Shown here: in pieces, positions 23,250 to 34,014 of the stretch
Position numbering within the stretch: the stretch's first letter is position 1
Layout of the letters: every line of letters begins with the position of its first letter
Assembly: GCA_020137815.1 (NCBI GenBank)
Contig: CM035361.1
Location: 4,802,085 to 4,866,084 of the forward strand
Direction of reading: 5' to 3'
From: Hormiphora californensis
Taxonomy: Eukaryota; Ctenophora; Tentaculata; Cydippida; Pleurobrachiidae
Length of the DNA: 64,000 nucleotides
Made by a program: the position numbers and the translations under genes
Notes under the pieces: generated by a model
What the model saw: the letters and a program-made list of their open reading frames with translations, nothing else
Told to the model about the DNA's origin: nothing
Database searches by the model: none

Positions 23250-26186
23250 TATCGAAATGCTCTTCAATGCAACTTCAAACCTCGATATTAAAGGATTAGT
23301 GCACAAGGTCAACTTGGGTTGTGTTGAGACTCCTTGGTGTGGGGACCCCTGCCCGACTAGTTTGGGCGGAAATGACCTTCACAAATCCACTATTCTGGGG
23401 GCACTCCCAGTGCTTACAACGTGCGTGTCTGCACATACAGAGGGTCGCGTTGTAAGCACTGGGATTAGTCAGCACGGTGCTCCGTGGTTGCCAAATGCCA
23501 GAGGTCCCCTCTAGGTCGTACAACCGGTGGTTTAGCTCGGCAGGCTGGTCGAGGTTGAACGTCCTTCAGGAGCAGCGTGTCAGTCAAGTTTGAGTGCAGC
23601 CCAGTACGTGCGCCCAGAATAGTGGATTTGGGAAGGTCATTTCCGCCCAAACTAGTCGGGCAGTCCAAAATCTAAACCACACCCAGGGGTCCCCACACCA
23701 AGGAGTCTCAACACAACCTAAAGTGCTTTTTAGGGCAAGATATTTATGAAAAATCAAAGAGGCTCAAGGAAAACTGATCGAGGTTTTACTATACTCGTTG
23801 TTTTCTCAACACACACTGGAAAACTAATAAAACACACAATCTTCCCATATAATTATTACCATATATGGCATTATTATGGCCCATATCATTACCGTAGTTC
23901 ATAAGATAAGCTGTTATCGTCGCTGCTAGAACGATTATAATATTCCTGGAAACACCCATGAACCACAAAACTCGCAGCGCGGTATCTTGGACACGTGGAA
24001 TCCGTACAGTTGTTGTCGAGTAAGCCCTGTAGTAGTATGTTAGTAGTTGTTATTTAGTTGGTAGTTAGATGGTAGTTGGGTTAGGAGTTAGTTGGTAGTT
24101 AGTTGTCGGTAGAAATTCAGCAGATAACTACAGTACAAGTCTGCTGGTGGATGGGACCAATAACTGTACTTGGAACTTCCAAGTTGGAAGTGGAACAGTA
24201 AGTTCCCAATTTTGACATCACAGCACGAATTGTTGCAGATCAGATCTGAGCAACAACCGATGATCAACACCACAGCTATAATATAATCATGATAATAGCA
24301 ACAGCCACTGTAACCTTCTAATTACACGAAGAGACAGCGGTCATATCACAACATCAAGTCGTCACAATGTCATTGTCACACAATGTTATGTCCCGCACAG
24401 TACTACACTTCACGACGGTTATTCTACGTGTCACAGTATGTGTCCCACAGAGTTCACAAGCTTCACAACATTTAGCCGCAGCTCAATATTACGAGATTTG
24501 TCGCGTTGTCTGTCTACTGATATGTCTCATCAGTGCCCCCTCCGTTAACCCCTCCCTCCCCGGCATGATGACATGTCTGTCCCCGGCTGCGGGGGAGCCC
24601 GGTACCGAGAGAAGGTGTAGTTCTGTTCCAAGTAGGGTGTTGTTCCGTTTCCGACGTTTTGGTTTCTGTCTCAGGCTGTGTAAATATCGTTTGTATCACG
24701 TGATGCCCATATATGGCGTTGTGTTTTATTTGGGTTATTGTTAAAATTTCAAATTCTAGTTCGTATTTTGTCGGCTAATTCCTGAATGCTTTTTACCAGG
24801 AACCGACCGAAATAAGTAAACAACCAATCAGAACTCGTTATTTAGGTCACGTGACTGGTTATCAGCCAATCAGGGACCAGTATTTCCTGATTCGGTCGGT
24901 TCCTGCTTTTTACCTGTTCCGCTTGTTTTCGGCCCATTTTTGAAGGAACCTGAGAAGGGCAAGAAGAATGATACAGGAAATACCAAGAACGGCATCGGGC
25001 CACCTGGTCTTCTTAATATTCTTCAACGTATCATAGATGTTCTGCCAGAACTGTCTCCTAAAATAAGGATGTCACGTGATGCCCAAATACGGATGTCACG
25101 TGATGCCCAAATAAGGTAACAGTCAACTCCCAAATTAGTACTTAGATCGAGAATGACCTGAAATACGTGGTGCAAAAGTGTACGGAAATTCGGCGTGTTT
25201 GGGTGAGTCAGGAGTCTACTCAGTACACACACACACACACACGCAGACACACGTACACACCCATGTTGATTCTAACTAGTGCGAATTGTTTGGGTTGACC
25301 CCCCCCCCCCGTACATGTGTGCTATAACAGTGGGCAATGATGCAGACAGTACACACTCTCTCTATCGTATTATGATGAGGTGATATTGGTGTGTGTGTGT
25401 GTTGGTGTGTTCGCATGTGTATGTTGTTATTGTGTAAATGTGGAGTTATTGTGTAAATGTGTAGTTTCAATGAGTGGTAACGATATCACTCGACTGTGAT
25501 TGGCGCTAAATTATAACACTAACGATTTCCAAGATATAAGCATTATTTAAAATTCAAATGTGGTGCACCATGGGTACTTTACAGGAACCGACCGGACCAA
25601 GTAAACAACCAATCAGAACTCGTTATTTAGGTCACGTGACTGGTTATCAGCCAATCAGGGACCGGTATTTCCTAATTTGGTCGGTTCCTGGTACTTTACC
25701 TGACTCCCTTTATCCCAAGTAGCTTGCTGAATTGTCCGAATCCAATTGACAGTGCGGCAGCGGTAGTAAAACCACAAAGAATCGGCGTACTGATGACCCA
25801 CACTAGAAAACCAAGGAAGAAAAATCCCATAATAATCTGAAAACAAGCCATTCAAACCCTGGAACATGAAACACACAAACATAAATCTATATATGGGCAT
25901 GACGTGAAACAGTCCATATATGGGCATATAATTTACCTGAATTCCTCCTGCAAATATACTGCACGTTAGGGCCAGCTTGGTGTTTCCCTTGGCAACCTCC
26001 GCCACGACCTGTGACATGATTGCAGTGGGACCAATCCTGAAATGAAAATTAATTAAGTAGTTAACATTTATTATGACCATATATGGTGTTCATTGTTATC
26101 CAGTTAGTGAGCTTGTTGCACGATTTGTTATTAGATAGTTGCGGTTGGTAAAATTGTCTTTTGATATACCATGCGTGAATGTTAGA

Positions 26187-26235
<49 letters not shown>

Positions 26236-29200
26236 CCACTACACGCACCACTCCCACATGGGACCGTAAGGTCCCATGTGGGAACAGGGTTAAATCCCCC
26301 GAGCCCGGATCCTGTTGGATCTGAGGGCCCGGAGGGCCTGCGGAGTAAAGGTAGGTAGAACAATGTACAAAGGGGTAGGTTGAACAATGTACATATTGGT
26401 TAAGGTAAGGAAAAATAAAATAGGGGAAGTAAAGCTCATGGTGGCGGAGCAAAAGACCTCCTAAACTATCTGGAAAGAAGCTCAGCCTGCTGGAACGGAA
26501 TCTAAGAAGAGTCAACCTATCGGGAACAAAACGTCTGGAACAACACGTCTGGAACGGGATCTAAGGCAGTCTAAGAGCAAGCAGGAACGGGTGAAACGGT
26601 AAAAACTAATACATATATACAGCTAGTGGGGTTACAGGAGGCTGATTACATATCGAGGAACTTCCGGAGCGTGTTCATCGAGTTGAAGAGGGCTGACTTT
26701 TGGAGCTGTGAGGGGTATAATTGGCGGGTTATAGCCATCAGGTACTTCTCCAGTCGGGGGCTAACTCCGCCAAGGGCTCCAATCACGATGGGAATGACCG
26801 TGGCCTTTTTAAGTTCCCAGATTCGTGTGACCTCTCTCCTCAGTTCTTGGTACTTCTCGATCTTTTCCAGCTCTCTGTCAGAGACTAATCGGTCCTTTGG
26901 AACGGCGACATCGATGAGTAGTGCCTCCCTCTTTTGCTTGTCTAGGAGGACCAGGTCGGGTTTGCACGCCTCAATGGGGTTGTCCGTCTGGATGTGGAAA
27001 TCCCAGAGGATCTTGTAATTCTCATTCTCGAGAACTTTCTCTGCATAGTGGCTCCACCACTTTGATTCAGCAGGAAATCCATAGTCCTTGCACATTCCCC
27101 AGTGTAGGGCAGCAGCTACTCGGTCGTGTCTGTGCTTATAGTCACCGTTGGCCAGCTTCTGACATCCGTTTAGGATGTGTTCGACTGACTCGTTATGCTG
27201 GTTGCATATGCGACACTTCTCGGACTCTCCAGGTTGTTTCTCGATAGCAGCTGTCAGCCAGTTTGTGCGAGTGGCTTGCTCCTGGGCAGCAAATACATCA
27301 GCTTCGGTGTATCTGCTGAGGCTCTCTTTGTTGAGCCAGGCCCAGGTCGCATCAGGGTCGCATCCCCCTTCTTCAAGTTGCTTCAGGAAACGTCCATGCA
27401 GTGATTTACTCTTCCAGTTCTCTATCAGCTGCGCCTCCAGTCTTTCTGTCAGGGTTTCGGCCTCCTCTGGGAGTTCCGTCAGCATTCCTTCTCTTCCCAT
27501 TGCTGTTTTGAGTGCAATTATCTTGGGATCAGTTGAGTTGCTGAAGAACGTCGCTAGTCCTGTTCCTTCCCTTACTATAACGTCTTCAATCCTCTGGAGG
27601 CCTCTTCCTCCCTTCTTTCTGCTCACATATAGACGATCAACGTCGCTGTTGTATTTCAAGAACCCTTTTCTTAGGATTTTCCGAGTAATTAGGTCCAGTC
27701 CCTTGGCCTCTGTGGTGGTCCAATCCAGTATTCCGGCACCGTATCGAATCACCGGTATTGCCCACGTGTTGATTGCAACGACGAGGTTTTTACCAGACAG
27801 GTTGGAAGACAGTAGTTTCTTAAGTCTTCTGGTGTATTCGGTCTTAAGGGTACGCTAACCAAAATTTTTTTTCGAGTGCAGGGAAATCTCTCACCGCAGG
27901 GTTGTAGGCCATGCCAAGGAGACCTCAAATATGCAATTTTAGCCCTCAAGTCGAATTCATATTTTTGCTACAGCTGTTTAAAAAATGTCCTATAAATTCG
28001 TTTTTGGCATCTCAAAAAATTTTTTTTAAAGATAGGAGCATGAAAATTTAGGGATTTGAAGAGGACATGAAGGTGAATAACCACAAAAATTTTTTTTGCA
28101 ATCCGAGCTGATTTCCGGTCCTAAGATGGAATTCTCTTTTTCCACTTTAACGCCCTATTTGGCAAAGTTCCGAAAACATGTGAAAGCTGTAAATTGGTGA
28201 AAAGTTGCGTCTAACGATTATCTAAGTGGCCATACATTTTGGGCGTGTCCTTATTTGAGATAAGCTGTACAGAATTTTTTTTGTGAAAGCCGTCATTTCA
28301 GAAATAAGTAAATTCCCTGTATCTCAAAAACGGCTGATCGTAGAGACCTGAGACTATGCTTAAACGATTCAGAAGGTCCGATTTTGGGGGGGTCTTCTGA
28401 GAGACATTTTGCTCCTACTTCAACCGTTTTTGCTGTAATTGCGAAAAACAAATTCTATGAAAAGGGCAAAAGCTAAACTCCAATATCCTGTAATTAGGGA
28501 ATTTTGGCTAGGAAAGGACCGAAACTATGGAAAAATGTGTAACAAGCTAATTCCTTCACTATTTGGTCCATATGGGTCCCTATAATCACCAAAAACAAAA
28601 TCACAAAAAATCCACGATGGCGAAGATGGATTTTTGTTTTTCGCAATTACAGCAAAAACGGTTGAAGTAGGAGCAAAATGTCTCTCAGAAGACCCCCCCA
28701 AAATCGGACCTTCTGAATCGTTTAAGCATAGTCTCAGGTCTCTACGATCAGCCGTTTTTGAGATACAGGGAATTTACTTATTTCTGAAATGACGGCTTTC
28801 ACAAAAAAAATTCTGTACAGCTTATCTCAAATAAGGACACGCCCAAAATGTATGGCCACTTAGATAATCGTTAGACGCAACTTTTCACCAATTTACAGCT
28901 TTCACATGTTTTCGGAACTTTGCCAAATAGGGCGTTAAAGTGGAAAAAGAGAATTCCATCTTAGGACCGGAAATCAGCTCGGATTGCAAAAAAAAATTTT
29001 GTGGTTATTCACCTTCATGTCTTCTTCAAATCCCTAAATTTTCATGCTCCTATCTTTAAAAAAATTTTTTTGAGATGCCAAAAACGAATTTATAGGACAT
29101 TTTTTAAACAGCTGTAGCAAAAATATGAATTCGACTTAAGGGCTAAAATTGCATATTTGAGGTCTCCTTGGCATGGCCTACAACCCTACGGTGAGAGATT

Positions 29201-32200
29201 TCCCTGCACTCGAAAAAAATTTTTGGTTAGCGTACCCTTAACCTTGGCTTTCATTTCTTGATGTAGAATCGAGTCAGCCTCCAGGATACCAAGGTATTTA
29301 TATCCACCATCTTCCACTTCCGGGATTGTCTTTCCACTCGGTAGATCTATTCCCTGCATTCGACTTCTGACTCCGTCCACGATGTCTAGTGCTCCACATT
29401 TGGATATACCAAAGGACATGTTAATGTCTGTGCTAAACTTCTCGGTGACTGCCAACAGCTGCTGTAGGCCCTCTTTCGAGCTAGCGTATAGTTTAAGATC
29501 GTCCATATAGAGGCGGTGGTTAATATCAATATCTGTGGTGGGTTCTTCTGGATCAGAAATGGTGTAGCCTCTTCCTTGGGCAGCTAGGAGCAAGGATAGG
29601 GGGATCAGTCCTATAATAAAATGTATCGGGGAGACAGAGTCTCCTTGGAAGAGGCCTCTTTTAATGTGGACTTTGCCTAAGGTGGAGCTGGATTGGACTA
29701 AATTAACTATACACTGCTGGAACGATGCCTCGAACAGTCGTATGATCTGTGGGTTTATTTTCAGCATTTCCATTGATTTCAGAATCCAGGAGTGTGGGAT
29801 CGAATCGTACGCCTTCTGGTAATCAATGAAGGACATATACAGGGAGGATTTGGTCCGTTTACAATGACGAAGTATAAGTTTGTCGATTGCTAACTGTTCT
29901 TTACATCCTCTGCTCTTCCTGCGGCAACCCTTTTGTTCTTCAGGGAAGAGTCCGTTAACGTCGAGGTGTAAGTAGATGTCCTCCGACAGTATTCCTGTAT
30001 ATAGCTTCCAGAGGTTTGGGAGGCAGGTTATGGGTCTGAAGTTCCCCGGATCGCTCATACCTTTCTTGGGGTCTTTCATCAGCAGGTATGTTCTGCCTTC
30101 CGTCATCCATCCTGGGACCTGGCCTGTAGTAAGGCTTTCATTGAGCAGCTCAGCTATCCGTCCATGGAGACAGGCTGTGTGCTTGATCCAGAAGGCATGC
30201 AGGCCATCTATACCTGGGGACGACCAGTTGGTCATTCCCTTCACACGGGCGGACACTCTTTCCGTGGTGATCTGGAAGTCCTCTTGCTGGTTGACCGCCT
30301 CAAAGTTCTCTTGGATTTCATCTAACCACTCTGCTTCAGTGTTGTGGCCGACGTCATTCTCCCATATGTCTTTCCAGAAGTTAAGTGTCCTCGTCTGGTC
30401 CTCTGGTGTGGATTCGTGCGGTATGGGGTCTGATCCTCGTTTCTTCTCTAACTTTCTGTAGAAGTTGCGCTGGTTGTTCTGGAACAGGTTATTGTCAGCG
30501 AAGGTCTGCTGCTTCTTCTTGTATCGTCTTATCTTTCCGGCCTTCGCTAGCAATCTCTGTTTGACCTCCTCTATTACTTGCTTATAGGCCTTTCTTGGGC
30601 AGGAGTGGGTATCTTCTATAGATAGTATCTATAGTTTGGAACTTTTGGGTGGCTCCTCTGCTCATTTCGGTCAGCCTGGATAGGTCTGAGCGAAGTTTGG
30701 CGACACTCTCCTCGAGTCGTCGCAGCCACATTGGTTGTTTGTTCCTTCCGGGGGAGTTGCTGGTGGTTTAACTTGGTGGCTTTATACCCATTTGTTCCCG
30801 GACAACATGGGCTACCACCATCAGGAGGGTGTTCAGTGTGGTAAGGTCTGGGACTTCAAACGACCTGATGACCGGACTAAGTCGGTCGATTGCCACACGT
30901 AGTTTTCCCCATGGGACCTGTCTCAGGTCAGTGACCTTGATGAGGCTCGGTTCATCAAGGAGTTTTTTGAACAGCTCTCTGGTTTCAGGGTTAGGCGCTG
31001 GTTCTTCGTTTTCCACTGGGTTTGTAGGTGCAACGGGTTCTGGAGATGGATTGTCCTCTGGCTCAGCCTGCCGAGCCGCGTTGTCGTTCTCACGTTCAGA
31101 TGTGGCCGCTTCTCTGATTTCCATGAGCCTTTGTGGTGAAAAGAGTCCCGTATGAGTTATAGAATTCATTTGGGATCTGAGCTGGGTATCAGTCTTGGAA
31201 GGGTAGGTTGTCTTTAACCATCTCTCCTCCACTCGATTCCACACTCCTCTTATTTCTGGCTGTGAGTACCAGTGGATAAACACGAGCGTAGTGTTCATTT
31301 CTGTGGTCCATTTCGTCCGTGGCGCTTTAGTAGGGGGTGGTGGTGGGGGTGGTGGTGGGGTTGGGGCATCGGTGGTGTCCCCATTCGTTGTTGTACTGGA
31401 CCAGCGGTGTTACTATTAACCGTGAGGTCCACTACCGGGAGTAACGTTTAGGCCAGTTGCTAGGGCTTGCATATCTGTCATCTCCGTCGGAGTTACCATG
31501 TGTTCAGATTTCTCTATAGATCTGAACTGCCCAGCGAGTTTTTTACCTGGCAGTGGGTCATATCCTTTATCTTCCCACAGGCGTTCTAGCCTCTTCCAGG
31601 ATCCGGATGTGCCTGGGTTACTGCGGTAGTAGCAGTATACCAAGTCTAGGTTCTCTTGCTTAGACCAGACCTTCCTTGGTTTTCGGGTGTTTGTACTCAT
31701 GTCGTATAAGATGAGTAAGTTTTGGGGGTGAGTTTCAAACCAATCACTGTATATTCATAGTCATCGGTTTGTTGAAAGAAGAGCCGGGTTTGGGGGTCTT
31801 AACACTGACACCGGTGAGCAGCGGTAACGGAATCCCACCGCCACATTTGGTCCGTTAGTAGATGGCTTGCCCGTCCATCCTTGCAGCTTTTCAGCACGAA
31901 CCGACACTTTCAGCGTACGGGTGTGTATCTATATAATATGTTGGATCTGGGACAGGGGCCAGTGTGAAGCATTATGATCAACGGGAACGGGTTAAACTAT
32001 CCTCTCCGGAACGGGGCAACTATCATCTGTGGAGCGGGGTGAACTATCCTCTCTGGAACGGGGTAAACTATCCTCTCAGGAACGGGGTATGGGGTAGACT
32101 ATCCTCTCTGGGACGGGGCAACTATCCTCTGTGAAGCGGGGTAAACTATCTTCTCAGGAACGGGGTATGGGGTAGACTATCCTCTCTGGGGCGGGGCAAC

Positions 32201-33597
32201 TATCCTCTGTGAAGCGGGGTAAACTATCCTCTCTGGAACGGGGTAAACTATCCTCTCAGGAACGGGGTATGGGGTAGACTATCCTCTCTGGGACGGGGCA
32301 ACTCTCCTCTGTGAAGCGGGGTAACTATCCTCTCAGGAACGGGGTATGGGGTAGACTATCCTCTCTGGGACGGGGCAACTATCCTCTGTGAAGCGGGGTA
32401 AACTATCCTCTCTGGAACGGGGTATGAGGTAGACTATCCTCTCTGGGACGGGGCAACTATCCTCTGTGAAGCGGGGTAAACTATCCTCTCCGGAGCGGGG
32501 TAAACTATCCTCTCCGGAATGGGGTAACTATCCTCTCCGGAACGGGGCTACTATCCTCTGTGAAGCGGGGTAAACTATCCTCTCTGGGACGGGGTAAACT
32601 ATCTTCTCAGGAACGGGGTAAGGGGGACTATCCTCTCTGGGACGGGGCAACTATCCTCTGTGAAGCGGGGTAGACTATCCTCTCTGGGACGGGGTTAACT
32701 ATCCTCTAAGGAACAGGGTAATGAAAATGGTTAGGGGGTTAGTAGATTAGTATCAGGATTGGTTAGTGGGTTAGTAGATAAAGGGGCATTGGAGGTCCAC
32801 AGGTGGCTGGAAGGTGCCTGTTCCACGGGTAACCCTAAGCCGGAGAAGGCGGGGTAGGAACATAGTAGTTGGCGATGATACACTGTGGGCCGCCTAGCCA
32901 AGAAGATCTTTTTGTGTTTTTTGTATTTTATGATTTTTTTCCGTATTTTTGATACACAGCCACGCTTAGCCACGGCCACACGGACCTGAAAATCGATCAA
33001 GGGGAAAAGGGGATGGGGAAAAGGTACTCCGTGTGACCCTGTTGCCCGGGGGAAACCGATAGGAGGTGGTGGCAGGTGGACCAACTCCCCCCCTCTCTCC
33101 TCTCTCTCTTCGAGGAGAGAGGGAGCGCGAGAGAGTAGGAGAGCGAGAGCGCGCAGTCGCGAGAGAGGAGAGCGAGGCGTCGAGGAGAGAGCCGCGCGCG
33201 CCGCGAGCGCGCGCCGAGGCGCGAGAGCGAGACGAGAGCGAGAGCGCGAGAGAGAGAGCGCGAGCGCGGCGCGCGAGAGCGAGCGAGAGAGAGAGAGAGG
33301 CGGAGAGGCGGTGAGCGAGCGCGTCGCGCGAGAGCGCTGCGCGCAGCGAGAGAGGAGCGCTCGATCGCGAGCGCGCGAGCTAGAGCGAGAGCGCGCGAAA
33401 GCGCGCGTAGTCGGCGAGAGCGTGCGAGCGAGAGCGAGGCGAGAGAGCGAGCGAGAGAGAGAGCGCGAGACGAGAGAGCGACGCGAGGTGAGTTCAGGAG
33501 ATAGAGAGAGCGAGAGAGAGCGGAGCGCGCTAGCGAGAGCAGCGAGAGCGACGAGCAGAGAGAGAGAGAGCGGTCTCGCGCGCGACGAGAGACGATC

Positions 33598-33637
<40 letters not shown>

Positions 33638-33658
33638 GAGAGAGAAGAGGAGAGCGAG

Positions 33659-33690
<32 letters not shown>

Positions 33691-33981
33691 GAGAGAGAGA
33701 AGAGAAGAGAGAGAAGGAGAGAGCGCGAGAGAGAGAGAGAGTAGAGAGGAGAGGATCAAAGACGCGCGAGAGAGATCGAGAGAGAGAGAGAAGAGCGCGA
33801 GCGCGAGAGAGAGAGCGCGCTCGATAGAGCGAGAGAGAGAGAGCGAGATGAGGGAGAGAGAGAGATGATCGGTAGCGAGATCGATCGTCTAGCGACCAGT
33901 CTATCGAGAGCTATTCTCGCACGCGCTCGCGCCTATCAGATAGATCGAATCTTCTCTCTCTTCTTAGCTTCTATAGAGAGC

Positions 33982-34014
<33 letters not shown>

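Noticed and set aside
32731-33868. Long open frames on both strands (342 and 185 codons)
   Set aside because: They are Ser/Leu/Ala/Arg or Arg/Glu strings produced by GA/GC-rich simple sequence, with no splice logic or domain.
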